A DNA stretch of 64,000 nt, taken from Saturnia japonica. Its lineage: Eukaryota; Arthropoda; Insecta; Lepidoptera; Saturniidae. Location: NCBI GenBank assembly GCA_033032175.1, contig CM065321.1, forward strand, positions 16,514,501 to 16,578,500, given 5' to 3'. Under the pieces are notes generated by a model. The model saw nothing but the letters and a program-made list of their open reading frames with translations, was not told the DNA's origin and did not search any database. The first letter of the stretch is position 1; the number at the start of each line of letters is the position of its first letter. Of the stretch, positions 12,006 to 22,375 are shown piece after piece. A program made the position numbers and the translations under genes.

Positions 12006-12385
12006 TATTAATACTAGCGATCGCCCAATGATCGAAATTCGGCCAGCTACTTTTTAAACATAGACTGTTTTCTGTTTGACATTTGCAGTATGAACCTAAA
12101 CAATGAATATTATAATCACTTGCTGTCAGTTTTCAATGAGTGACAATGCCAATATTTTGGGAGGTCTAAATTCAATGGCAGTGACCGGGTTAGGATTCGC
12201 AGTATTAATTAATTAAATTTAATATATTAGTAACAGATATTATAAATAAATTTTAGCTTTCTGCACTCCTCCATATAAACTTTAACCATGTCAAATCTCA
12301 ATCTTCCGTGCACGCAATACGCTTAAATAGGAGTACAAAGTTTTTGTTTCCCATATTTAATATAATGATGATGATTACAATGCTC
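12006..12385 (+). repeat. Family G dispersed repeat (~370 bp)
   Basis: Runs from TTAATACTAGCGATCGCCCA through GTTTGACATTTGCAGTATG, GTGACAATGCCAATATTTTG and TAAACTTTAACCATG to CATATTTAATATAATGATG. Four copies occur in this window. No ORF and no clear inverted ends, so class unknown. Confidence 0.7.
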
Positions 12386-12451
12386 GTGAGATTTTTTTTT
12401 GTTTGAATGCATTACACTCTGGATCTAACAATCAGATTTTTTTGCATTTTA

Positions 12452-12695
12452 TTAACAGAATTCAAAAAAAGGAGAAAGTTCGCAATTCGAATGTATATAT
12501 ATTTTTTATGGATGTTCAGCCATATCTTCTTTGTTTATGAACCGATTTAAATGTTTCTTTTTTCACTGGAAAGGGAATAGGTACCTCAAGAGTGGTGTCT
12601 TTTTAATTTCATCACAATTGGCCTTTAAAAATACACCAGGGAATTCCTCAAAATCATTGAAATTGGTTTTCTCGTATTTTCTCGAAGCCTATTTA
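12452..12695 (+). repeat. Family R repeat next to the DD41D transposon
   Basis: From GAATTCAAAAAAAGGAGAAA through ATGGATGTTCAGCC to AAATTGGTTTTCTCG. The transposon inserted about 15 bp beyond its end. Confidence 0.68.
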
Positions 12696-12710
12696 TTGAG
12701 GAAGGTTATA

Positions 12711-12742
12711 CAAGGTGTCCAGAAAGGGTATCGGGTATTTGT
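12711..12742 (+). repeat. Left terminal inverted repeat of the DD41D transposon
   Basis: This 32 bp repeat begins CAAGGTGTCC and is preceded by the target TA. It pairs with 13982-14013 with one mismatch, at the terminal base. Confidence 0.95.
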
Positions 12743-12817
12743 AAGTTCAATGAAACAAAAATTATTTGTATGCAATAAAAAAGTTTATTGTTTATTATTA
12801 GCATATGAATTGGAGAA

Positions 12818-13897
12818 TTATTTGGAAAAGATGATGTTATCCAAATGATGACCGTTACGTTGCTGGCACTCTTCTAAACGGAAACAAAGATTGGCGATAA
12901 CACGTTGACACATAGCTATCGATATTGCTGCCATTTCTGACCTGATGTTTTGCTTTAACTGGGTTAGATTCGTCGGATTGTTTTGATAAACCTTACTTTT
13001 AAGGTATCGCCATGCAAAATAGTCAAGCGGGCTAAGGTCGGAGCTTCTGGGAGGCCAGTTGATGTTACCCCTTCGCGAAATGACTTTATTAGGGAATAAT
13101 TCGTTAACAACTTCCATTGAGTCATTTGAGGTATGGCAAGTGGCCCCATCTTGCTGGAACCACGTTCTTGAGTTGAAACCTGCAAACTCCTGCAACTCTG
13201 GGACCAAAAAATTTCGCAACATATCGCAATAACGGTCACTATTCACATTAATTGCTCGGCCTCGTTGATCTTCATGAAAATAAGGACCAATTATGCCTTT
13301 AGCAGACATAGTGGCCCAAACAACGACCTTTGGGCTATGCAGGGGTCGTTCATGCTTTCGTCTCGGATTCTCCACTGCCCAGTACCGACAATTCTGCTTA
13401 TTAACATGACCATTCAGGTGAAAATTTGCTTCGTCACTGAACAGTATGTTGTTAAAGTTATTAAATCGCTGCAGCATTTCGTTCGCAAAATTCAGTCGAT
13501 TAGCATAGTCCGCATCCTTCAATTCTTGAACCAATTGAATTTTATAGGCTTTTAGATGTAAGTCTTTCTTTAAAATCGAATGTAAAGACGATTTTTTGAT
13601 GTTCAACGCTTGGCTTCGCTTTCGGATGGATAAAGACGGATTTTGACGAACCGACGCCTCAACTTCTTCAATTGTTTCTTCATCGCGAACTGAACGAGGA
13701 CGACCAGAGTTTTGAATTTTAACTGTCGCACCTGTATTCTCGAACATCCTGATCCATTTCCTAATGCTATCGTCACTTGGCGCGTGGCGTGTACGATATT
13801 CCGCACGATAGAGACGTTGAGCAGTCACTATTGAATCACCATTACGATAATACGCTCGTACGCAAAATGCGCGATGCGTCCCCGAGTACTGTTCCAT
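12818..13897 (-). CDS. Mariner-like transposase with D,D41D catalytic triad, 359 aa
   Basis: This is a cut-and-paste transposase that binds the element's terminal repeats and moves it to TA sites. Residues 1-55 form a helix-turn-helix region of the DUF4817 type found in many insect transposases. A GRPRS motif lies at 65-69, and a second helix-turn-helix-like stretch follows at about 70-120. The RNase H-like catalytic core carries D155 (in LFSDEANF), D250 (in FQQDGAT) and D292 (in SDLSPLDYF). There are 41 residues between the second and third aspartates. That spacing is the D,D41D class typified by the rosa element of fruit flies, rather than the D,D34D of classical mariners. The ATG at 13897 opens MEQYSG and gives a full-length protein with no stop or frameshift. 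Expression and activity cannot be judged from sequence. Family identity is secure and the subfamily rests on my count of spacing. Confidence 0.92.
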   Translation of the reverse strand: MEQYSGTHRAFCVRAYYRNGDSIVTAQRLYRAEYRTRHAPSDDSIRKWIRMFENTGATVKIQNSGRPRSVRDEETIEEVEASVRQNPSLSIRKRSQALNIKKSSLHSILKKDLHLKAYKIQLVQELKDADYANRLNFANEMLQRFNNFNNILFSDEANFHLNGHVNKQNCRYWAVENPRRKHERPLHSPKVVVWATMSAKGIIGPYFHEDQRGRAINVNSDRYCDMLRNFLVPELQEFAGFNSRTWFQQDGATCHTSNDSMEVVNELFPNKVISRRGNINWPPRSSDLSPLDYFAWRYLKSKVYQNNPTNLTQLKQNIRSEMAAISIAMCQRVIANLCFRLEECQQRNGHHLDNIIFSK

Positions 13898-13981
13898 CGT
13901 GACTAAAACTCCACAAAATGGCGGACGCCACGAACCCCTCCCCGCACCCTTTAGACGCCCCGTTTCGAATATGGCGCGAAA

Positions 13982-14013
13982 ACAAATACCCGATACCCTT
14001 TCTGGACACCTTA
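13982..14013 (-). repeat. Right terminal inverted repeat of the DD41D transposon
   Basis: Reverse complement of the left repeat at 31 of 32 positions, followed by TA at 14014-14015. The transposase ATG lies about 85 bp inside its inner edge. Confidence 0.95.
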
Positions 14014-14033
14014 TATAATTTCAAGCTATTACC

Positions 14034-14515
14034 TTTTTTTTTTTTTAATGTGTAAAAACCCGTCTTGGGTGTGTACCCGCCCGGGGGGACGAGTGGTTAT
14101 GTGAGACTCTTACTCACTAAAACTCCACGGTGTACCTCCGCCGCCGTAATGGGGCGACGTGGGTTCGCAATTGCATTCAACCATGTCGTCCCGGCAGCCG
14201 GCCCAGCTACTACTGCCGGGCTACCGCAAAAGAGAGACAGTTCGGTACAAAACTAACTGTCTTCCACAGCCGCCGAACCTGTGCAATGGAAAAACGGGGC
14301 CTCCGACCCGTCTCCCCTGCTTCGGCTAGAACGGTGGGAGTTGGCTAATGAATCGCCTCCTATGTCTATGTCCTACAGACACGGCGGCGAGCACCTTCGC
14401 TTCCAACTCCCACGGTGGAGAGCCGGCGAGCGCAAAGGCCGCCCTCGCGGACACCGATCTGTATCCGCGAATGTTACCTACTACTACGACTTACTGACGT
14501 AGGCTAAGTTACTAA
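14034..14515 (-). mobile_element. GC-rich retroposed block with poly-A tail
   Basis: About 470 bp far richer in G+C than its surroundings. It begins on the plus strand with a T-run (14034-14046), so on the minus strand it ends in poly-A. No convincing long protein is encoded; three overlapping 60-70 codon frames look incidental. It resembles the 3' UTR of a non-LTR retrotransposon as seen in Lepidoptera, though I cannot name the family. It lies 20 bp from the right end of the DD41D element. Confidence 0.5.
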
Positions 14516-15631
14516 AATAAATAAATATTTTTATAAGGAACGAACCACTACCCGTGGACGACAAGCAAACTGAGAAATTGTAGGCAAGTATGTGAATTGT
14601 GAACAAAAGGATGGACTGCACGGATGCGTTGGCCGGGAAAGTTGCTGGATTAAATTTAACACGGGTGAAACTGTTGTTAAATATAACGTCAGATATTTCA
14701 TGATAAATAAAATTATTTTTTAGCTTATCGTACCATTTTATCTTTCCTTCCTTGCTTCATGGATTTGTACCTATTTCACGGTCTCATACGCAACATAATG
14801 AATGAAAAATTTTACTAGTTTAAAATTTCGGTTTCATTCGAGCCATGAATATTCATTGAATATTTCAGAAGTAAGACTTACATTCTGTGAACAATTTAAT
14901 TTGAGTCAAGCAAAATCATTTGATTACGTGATCATGCAGCGCCTCTCTAGGGGCAAGTAACCTGAACATAAATTTTCCGGGGTTCTAAAATGTGAGGGCG
15001 GAATTTTGGCTGCAAATGTGATGAAAATATTGATTTGTATAATGTACAATTATTAATCATTTTTTGTTTAAAATATTTCATTTTTATTCAAAATAAAAAA
15101 TTGCTAGTGTCTTGTTATAATTCCCAATTAAAATATATTTATCAAGTTAGAAGGTTCAAACCAACAGCATTTTGACTTTGGGCATTTGGGCTTGTACAGT
15201 CCGAATGGTCCTTCACCACATGCACATGCTGAAAGATTTTGCATAGTGATTCATTTATGTGCGTCGCGTATCAGTGTTAAATTTTTATTAACGTATGCAT
15301 ACATTACAGTAGCGAATGCCATGAAAAAAAATACACTGATTCTTTTGGACATACTTATTAGCAAGTTTGGAATTGTAAATGATAGAATCATGGGACCAAT
15401 TTTGCATGTCCTACTAAAAAGCTGAGACTCGTTATTGTAAAACAGCGAGATGGTCATTGTGACTGCCCAGGAACAGCATTTATTTTAGTCGAGCTATCTA
15501 TGATCTGATAACTTGAGCAAGAATGTCACTATTTCACGGTTCGAGCAACAATGTCAAGCTCCTTGTGCGCCACGCTATATATACCTTTACACTCAATCCA
15601 ATCAGTAGGGTAGTTAAGAATATCCATTTAT
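14516..15631. other. Unassigned AT-rich DNA
   Basis: No recognisable gene or repeat. The frames at 15186-15457 overlap on both strands and look incidental. Confidence 0.45.
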
Positions 15632-16005
15632 TAAAACTAGCCGTCCCCCAATGATCGATATTCGACCAGCGACTTTTTAATCATAGACTATTTTCTGTTT
15701 GACATTTGCAGTTTGAATCTAAACAATGAATATTACATCACTTGCTGTCACTTTTCATTGAGTGACAATGCCAATATTTTGGGAGGTTTAAGTTCAATGG
15801 CACTGGTCAGTTAATTCGCAGTATTAATTTTCTTAATTTAATATATTAGTAACAGATATTATATATAAATTTTAGCTTTCTGCACTCCTTCTCCGTGTAA
15901 ACTTTAACCATGCCAAATCTCACAGTCTTCCGTGCACCCAATATGCTTAAAAAGGGGTAGAATGTTTTTGCTTCACGTATTAACATAATGATGATTATAC
16001 CCCCA
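15632..16005 (+). repeat. Family G repeat
   Basis: Second forward copy with the same ends (TTAAAACTAGCCGTCCCCCA and ACGTATTAACATAATGATG), very similar throughout to the copy at 12.0 kb. Confidence 0.7.
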
Positions 16006-16667
16006 CTATATTATATAGTATATTATTTAATATGACGCTTTGGTGAAGGATCGCGGCCTTTGTAATATTATGTATCATTCATCTTATAAGCAGTAATAAT
16101 ATTTTTACCTATGAAACAACCTATATACTGATAACTGAATAGGATGTAATTTATTTCAATATAAAATGATACTTTTCAAAACTAAAACAAACATACATGA
16201 CACTATATACAATACACTATTACTATTTTTGGAATACTTTTTTTAATGCTTATTTTAGAAAATACTAGTCCAATTATTTCCATTAGATACATCAACATAT
16301 AAAAGGCTTCAGCGGATCTTAAATTATTTTTATTTCAAATCAAATTTTTGTATTTAGGCCCTTTGTAATGAAGACAATATTTTATTTAGTGTTTTATTTT
16401 TATCTACGAGAATGCGGAGTAAGTAATGCCTGATATTTTTTAAATAGATACAGTGTATTCTACTGTAAATGTGTTTGCTGTCATTATACGTTGAACGCCT
16501 TTGTACTATCTAGTCCTTACGAAGTTAGGTTGCCAGTTTTTTTACTTTAAAGTTATTACAGTAAGGACTTTCCGGTGTACGATGTACAGAGATTAAGAGC
16601 TATTCAATCTAGGCTTGCGATCTTACCTTCTGCTGCATCATCATTTAAGTTCGAGTGTGAGCTTTAT
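16006..16667. other. Unassigned AT-rich DNA
   Basis: Nothing recognised. Confidence 0.5.
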
Positions 16668-16902
16668 TGTTTTTTTTTTTTCGTTATAGGTTTAGCGTTA
16701 TGGCCACAATCTTACCTGATCTTAAGTGACGATGTGGCCCAAGTAGTACGGGAAGCGTAATAGATGAGAGGTTCTCAAGTGCAGCTGCCGGAACACACCT
16801 ATTGGTGCTTGGCGACAGGTTTTCAACTTGAGGGTGATAGCTAACTATGCGAGCATGCTGTGGTTTAATCAAGATGTTTTCCTTCACCGAAAGCTAAGGC
16901 TC
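16668..16902 (-). mobile_element. Family A SINE, head missing
   Basis: Tail and body match family A closely. Sequence matching the family ends at the AAAGCTAAGGCTC position, so the pol III head is absent. Confidence 0.72.
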
Positions 16903-17530
16903 CTATATAACCACAATAAACTTAAACAAAATAGTGGAAAATCAAAAAGTACCTGTAATATTAGTAATGATTGTAACTTCAATAAAAGACGACTTCCGCC
17001 AGCCCTCTAATAGAAAAATAACGATTCACTCATTGCATTATTTAAAGTGATTAACAAATACTTTACTATAAGAAGTTCAAATTTAGTAAATAATATTTTG
17101 CTTGGGATAAACCTAAGTACTATGTATTTGTCTACTATAGCATGTGTGCCTTACTTTTCACCACACTTCTCATTTCTCTTTTTCCAACTAATCCCAAAGC
17201 AGTTAAAATATCATCTCTACTCTCAAATCAAACATAGAGCTATAGGATGGGTCTAAATCTCCGACAAATCCATTTTGTTTTCTCTGTAATGTAAATTAAT
17301 CAATCGCTCAGCTTCTAGCAATACTAACAAATATAGTAGCCCCTTCATATAAATCAGGAGAAAAAATAATTAAAAAACTGGTTAAGAAAACACTTATGTC
17401 TCTTTTTCTGAAATAAACTTATTGCTTCAAACTAGCACGGTCTCAGAGAGCAGAGAAATCTTTAGAGGACGCTATTTTAAAAGAACACTTATGCAACTAT
17501 ATATTATAGTTATGTAGATAGCGATGAAAA
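16903..17530. other. Unassigned DNA upstream of a LINE wreck
   Basis: Possibly older LINE sequence, given the position. One frame includes IPKQLKYHLYSQIKHRAIGW, but I cannot place it. Confidence 0.35.
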
Positions 17531-17990
17531 CTGAAAGCTTTTGATACGGTATCGATTCTCATTCTCTTATCAAGATTGGAGGAAGTGGGTATAAAGGGTT
17601 CTCCGATTTCGTGACCAGAAAACAACAGCAAGTTAGAGTGGACTCTTACTTTAGTAAGATTGCACCGTGCTTATATGGAGTGCTGCAAGGTAGTACTTTG
17701 TCTCCATCACTTTTCTCGTTTTATGTTAGCATTAGTTTATATCTCCTCTTACAGGCATATCGCCAGGAGTTTGCAAGGATCGTATATTACAATCCGAAAT
17801 ATGTGTTGAACCCAAAAGCCATGACAGCGAGGATAAGTCGCAAGGAACCTTATAGAACAAACGTAACTGCAACTACCTTACATCCTTGGGGGAATAACGT
17901 TACAGTAAGATATTATAATAGATTTTCTATCTCCATTGATAGTCAATTGTTTGAAATTTATACAAAAATAATAATAAGTGTCTATTTGTA
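17531..17990 (+). pseudogene. Broken non-LTR reverse transcriptase fragment
   Basis: Near 17531 the frame reads KAFDTVS followed by LLSRLEEVGIKG, which is the first catalytic-aspartate block of LINE reverse transcriptases. A stop and frame change near 17611 lead into RKQQQVRVDSYFSKIAPCLYGVLQGSTLSPSLF, matching the next block (YGVPQGSxLxPxLF). The expected YADD box is absent. The reading continues instead into about 75 residues (from QAYRQEFAR) that I cannot place, so a deletion has probably joined distant parts. It is decayed beyond function. The LINE clade is uncertain (Jockey or CR1 group likely). Confidence 0.68.
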
Positions 17991-18262
17991 ATGTCAAAAT
18001 AACCAGAGATGAAACGGATATCAGGTAACTATCCGGTATCCAGCCTATCCGGCCTTGTTGTAATTTATCTAAAACTTACATCTTACTTTTTACCTACAAA
18101 AAAGTCACCGAGAGTCTCATCAGGGTTCATTGTGGGTGATCATCATGAGAATTTTTGTATTTAAAAGTAACTGGGAACGGGAGTTGGCACGATTTGCACC
18201 CTTGTCCTATCGACGGCATTCTATAGTCCACGTGAGCTAAGACACGGGCACAGTTAGTACAC
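17978..18262 (-). repeat. Family C repeat, decayed
   Basis: The tail (TATTTGTAATGTCAAAATAAC) and start (CCACGTGAGCTAAGACACGGGC) are recognisable in reverse, with the middle reduced by deletions. Confidence 0.55.
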
Positions 18263-18762
18263 AATAACTGCATACGTATATAAAAACAAATGGACAGGAG
18301 ACTCACTGTAATCAACTTGGTCAAACAATTCTTGAATTTACTTGAGTAAATGGTAGTCATAATGATGAACTATATCGCAGTAGCTTCAGCGCCACTCGAT
18401 TGCAGAATATACAATGTCTGTTCCAGAATCGGGCAAAGCAACCCACTCTATCACCTTCCTAGCCAGTGTTAGAGATAGTATCATTCACCAGCGACCTATT
18501 AAAGCGCAAGTATGATTATTAAATACATTTTTTAGTTCCAGATTACGTACAACATTGCAGGTATCGGCACAGACTTCAAGTTGAAAAACAAGGTGTGCAA
18601 TATTATCAAGTACAATTGGATTGTTGAATTTTTTAAATCGTCCTCTTTTAACATAACATGCCCAATGCCAGCTGTAAGTATATGTATTATTCTTCGTATA
18701 TTATTTGAGTTTTTACAATGTACTTTGTTTGTTGAAAATATTTTAATACTATCTCGGATTGG

Positions 18763-19195
18763 ATGTTTTTTAGGATTTTGCTTATTGTGTATAAGTATGG
18801 TGTGAAAGAAGATATAGTCACATGGATTGAGAAAGGAATGCTTAGATGGTTTCGGCATGTAAAGAGGAAGAATGAAAGAAGAATGACGAGACAGATTTAT
18901 TACACGAGCGTGAAAGGGAACGTTGAAAGAGGAAGGTCTAGATGAACGTTCTAAAACAACAAGCATGCATGAAAAGACTAATGAATGTTGAAGAAACGAA
19001 AGATGTATGCGAGGATCGCAGGAAATGAAAGGACGTGGTATCTGGCTACTCCGTTGGGCGAGAGGCGGGATTTATTTTTGTATGTATGCGCTCTAGCTGC
19101 TGCAGTTTTGCTACTATTATACAAGCTATACTTAGTTTGGAATCAAACAATGGTGTTCAAGATTGACCCATATTATTATTGTCATTATTAGGAAC
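18763..19195 (+). pseudogene. LINE ORF2 3'-terminal remnant
   Basis: The frame from 18763 contains KYGVKEDIVTWIEKGMLRWFRHVKR followed by RRMTRQIYYTSVKGNVERGRSR. This is the familiar C-terminal block (IEKGMLRWFGHVxRM...GRGRPR) of an insect LINE reverse transcriptase. A stop at about 18943, then several more, interrupt it. The frame partly resumes at 18985 (CEDR-like region, then PLGERRDLFLYVCA), matching the usual end of this protein. Only the tail is present. Confidence 0.72.
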
Positions 19196-20219
19196 TGAAA
19201 TTGGTTCCTTTCGTCTATTGCATGAATTCATGCAAACTATCGAAGCTTTTCCTGCATCTCCCGCAAACCGCTTGTAAATTTTAGCATAACACGAATTATT
19301 GGTTAATTCTAAAACTTTAAAAGCTTGATTTGTAGTGCTTACAAACTAACATATTTTATGTTTCGGTTTTCAGAAATTGTACAGTATTTACAATATCGAA
19401 TTTCCACCAAAAAATTTTGACCTACCTTTGCCAAGAGGAGACACAAGTTTCGCTTTGGTCTTATACCTTACTGACACTATGGAATCTTTGTTAGAGTTTA
19501 GCGTGCGTCTTAATATTCATTAAGCATTAAACATTCAGTACGTTTTCTTATGGGAAATTTTCTGTATTATTATATAATTATATTTTAGTACTGAAATATT
19601 TTTGTTATTATTGCGTAGGATTCCTCTGTATCCAACTGAATACTAGACCTAAGCCAAAACTAAGTCATTTAAAGTATTTCCGCATAATTATGCTGAACTG
19701 AATACCTATTCATAATGACTTGGATGCGTAGGATGATGTAGTGTTATATGGTACTGTTATGTATAGTGATACTATTTGTATACATTCTTATAAATTCTGT
19801 TTTTATTTTATTTTAAGCGGGCGTACAGTTGTTGCAATAACCGCAAATATATTAAACGCCTGTAAAGTTATATTAAAAATGTCTTTTGTGTGTTACTTAT
19901 TAGCTGTCTAACTAACTACACGTTATAATAAATCAAAAGTTCAATCGTTTTTTTTTATCTTTATTAGATATCAACCACTTTATCGATCAATTAGCGTTAT
20001 TATAACTTATATATTCTATTTTCCAATGTACTATAAGACCACCTAATTATAAGTATAAATATATATAAAACACTGATTTAATTTTTATTTTATCAAAATT
20101 CATAGGTTAATTTGTATGCCCTTTGTTTCGTGCCAAAACAAATTTTCATATTTCTATCATAATACTTAGTTGCATAATTTCATTGTGATTAATTTCTAAA
20201 CGTGACTACATATAGACAA
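19196..20219. other. Unassigned AT-rich DNA
   Basis: No ORF of note, no repeat recognised. Confidence 0.5.
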
Positions 20220-20710
20220 GCATTACTTTTCTTGTGTTGGTACGGGCGGGCCAGGTTGTCCAACATTAGATAACGATCTCAAGCCGTGATTGGTCGCAAG
20301 CGCATGAGGTGCCCTCAAATGACAAGGGCAAGCGATGTTGGTGTCGTAATTCGTCAGGCAACCACCACTGAGTCTAGACGTGTATCTTTTTTATTCCTCG
20401 CATCACCATAAACAGGTGCTTGCACCGTTCCCGACGCCATTACGTGGCTTGGAAGAAACCTATAATAAAAAAACCTGCTAATTGTCGCGAGTGGAACGAT
20501 TACAGTGTGAGTGAGAATGAAAGCATCAGAAACCCAGCCTATGAACAAGAATTAATCCAGCGTATCGCGCTAAATTTCATTGAAGTACCTGCCATAGGTG
20601 CGGACCGTCGGACGCCCGCCCACAGAATACCACGCTGATCACACGTTCCCGAAGGAGGCCAGATCAATCCTAAGGTAGGCTTCCTGATTCGCTCCCCAAC
20701 ACCCTTGTAT
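20220..20710. other. Moderately GC-rich unplaced segment
   Basis: Higher G+C than its flanks, with overlapping open frames (plus 20420-20638, including YEQELIQRIALNFIEVPAIG; minus 20548-20354). It could be an exon or a decayed mobile element. No motif decides. Confidence 0.25.
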
Positions 20711-21119
20711 ACCAAAATATTAACAGGAGAACATAAAAATAAATTTCGAAGAATAGGATCTGATGTCGTATCTTATAACGAAGGCATTGGAAAAAGATTT
20801 TTTCGTGCAAGTATAAAAAATACTTAAAAAAACACTTTACAACTACTTAAAATGCAATAATTTCTAATTATGTCGGCGATATATCAAACAACTGGACACC
20901 TATTGATTTACAACGACGAATGAAATAAAAACAGAATTTATACAACGAAAAAATTTCGTCTATACCACAGTTAAAATTTAGCAGATTGTTCACACTGTAA
21001 CAAGGAATATAATCAATTTTCAATATAGTAGAAGAAAATCTTCATTAAACCTGAACATTAGAGAATTGTTGTTTTAGTAGCAGCCTACCAATAGACGAAG
21101 AATAAATTATTAAGAACTA
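20711..21119. other. Unassigned AT-rich DNA
   Basis: Nothing recognised. Confidence 0.5.
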
Positions 21120-21365
21120 TGATTAAGGCCCTGCCGTCTCTCGGAAAGTACCTTAACACAGAGAGTGACCTACCTCTAAATATCTTTGGCTATTTCTCTC
21201 TAATTGGGGCAGCCCGACTGCTGGAATACTTCCACCTTACAGAAGATCGCAGCTAAATAGGATTCCCGGAGCTCCTTGGAAAAAAGGGTTCCAAAGTCGG
21301 CAACGCGTTAGTAATACCTGGGTGTTACAACGAGCCGTACTCTTGTTTGCCACCTTTGTACTATA
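21120..21365 (+). repeat. Family D repeat, sense copy
   Basis: Reverse orientation to the copy at 10.4 kb: GGGGCAGCCCGACTGCTGG, ACAGAAGATCGCAGC, GGTTCCAAAGTCGGCAACGC, ending near TGTTTGCCACC. Confidence 0.6.
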
Positions 21366-21510
21366 AAAAAGTCCCAGCAGTGGGATATTAAACGTTTGGT
21401 ATTATTTTAATTAGTATTGAAAACCAGGTAATATAATTTTAGAGAATTAATAGGGCTATGAAATTCCATATTTAACTCTGTGACATCTGTCATTGCATAC
21501 TCCTTTATAA

Positions 21511-21797
21511 AAGGGGTCTTCAAACTACGGCCCGCAAGACAACTAATCCAGCCCGAGATAGTGAGCATGATGTGCATCAGGCACTAACGGCCTATCCGAC
21601 GATACTACGACTGCTACGGCATACCTCACTCGCCGACTAGTCCAGAAATGGAAATATGGGCGAAAATCAATACCTACTCAATATATTTTTAAAACTGTAA
21701 TGGTTTGTTAGTCTGATGGGCTAGTTCGATCTTTGCCCTAGGGGCTTTCTGCAGCAATCAGGTCTAGTCCTTAGGCTAAAAAGCTTGGAGACCCCTG
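21511..21797. mobile_element. hAT-like MITE, 287 bp
   Basis: The left end (GGGGTCTTCAAACTACGGCC) and right end (reverse complement CAGGGGTCTCCAAGC) form a short imperfect inverted repeat of the CAGGGGT type seen in hAT elements. An 8 bp target duplication flanks it: CTTTATAA at 21503-21510 and TTTTATAA at 21798-21805 (7 of 8). There is no transposase inside, so it must have depended on a partner elsewhere. Confidence 0.75.
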
Positions 21798-22034
21798 TTT
21801 TATAACATTGACTTTTTTGAATTACCAGTACAATAAAAATTACTATAAAAAAATACAATTCAAGCAAATTTATTCTCAATAAGCACTAGGTACTCGAAGT
21901 CCACCGGTCTCTGTTCTAAGATATTTTTTTACTCTGATGTCAGATTTTGATGTTTGTATTTAAATATCTTCAAACCTTTAACAAAAAACACTGACGTCTA
22001 GCGTTTTGATACTGTTTCTAATTACCTTTTTTTT

Positions 22035-22375
22035 GCCGTGCATCATTTCCCATATATTTTGGGGTCGCTACTCAATGTTACTTAGTGCGTCATTCTTGGT
22101 GTAATTGTAACATTTCCGGATATAACTCATTATCGTCAACTCCATCCCAGTTGTTCCTATCTAGGTGATCGGTGTCCTACCTGGACTTATTCTAGGATCT
22201 ATTATGACGCAATCATATTGGATTTATTCATATGGTAATTATGACGCATAATATGACCATAACAGCGCATACGGTTTTCGGCAATTTTGTCATGAATTGT
22301 TAAAACTTTTAATGTTCCGAGAATATCATCCTGAAGGGTAACTCCCTCGGCCCACCTGAGCACCTACATTTCCTG
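22035..22375 (-). pseudogene. LINE ORF2 C-terminal remnant, heavily decayed
   Basis: On the minus strand, pieces read GVRVTLQDDILGTLKVLTIHDKIAENRMRCYGHIMRH. This corresponds to the conserved GVTLxDxIRNxxIxGxLKVAPIxxKIxxxRLRWYGHVMRR block of a LINE reverse transcriptase. Frameshifts and stops surround it, and CDPKIYGK near the left end matches the usual CDP ending. No intact ORF remains. Confidence 0.72.

Larger units (their letters stand above)
12711..14013 (-). mobile_element. Complete Tc1/mariner-superfamily DNA transposon (DD41D type)
   Basis: A 1303 bp element bounded by inverted repeats at 12711-12742 and 13982-14013. The two ends match at 31 of 32 positions and differ only at the outermost base (C on the left, T on the right when both are read inward). 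TA lies immediately outside each end (12709-12710 and 14014-14015), as expected for the TA target duplication of this superfamily. A single uninterrupted transposase ORF fills most of the interior on the minus strand, starting 116 bp from the right end and stopping 107 bp from the left end. It sits just beyond the end of a family-R repeat copy. Near-identical ends and an intact ORF suggest a recent insertion that may be able to mobilise itself. Activity is inferred, not shown. Confidence 0.93.

Noticed and set aside
12964..13806. Several ORFs overlapping the transposase in other frames and on the plus strand
   Set aside because: They are shadows of the 359-codon transposase.
14065..14502. Three overlapping plus-strand ORFs in the GC-rich block
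   Set aside because: GC-rich DNA has few stop codons. The frames overlap one another, show no motif, and the poly-A tail points to the other strand.
18532..18966. 144-codon minus-strand ORF as a gene
   Set aside because: It lies opposite the LINE tail read on the plus strand and has no recognisable motif.
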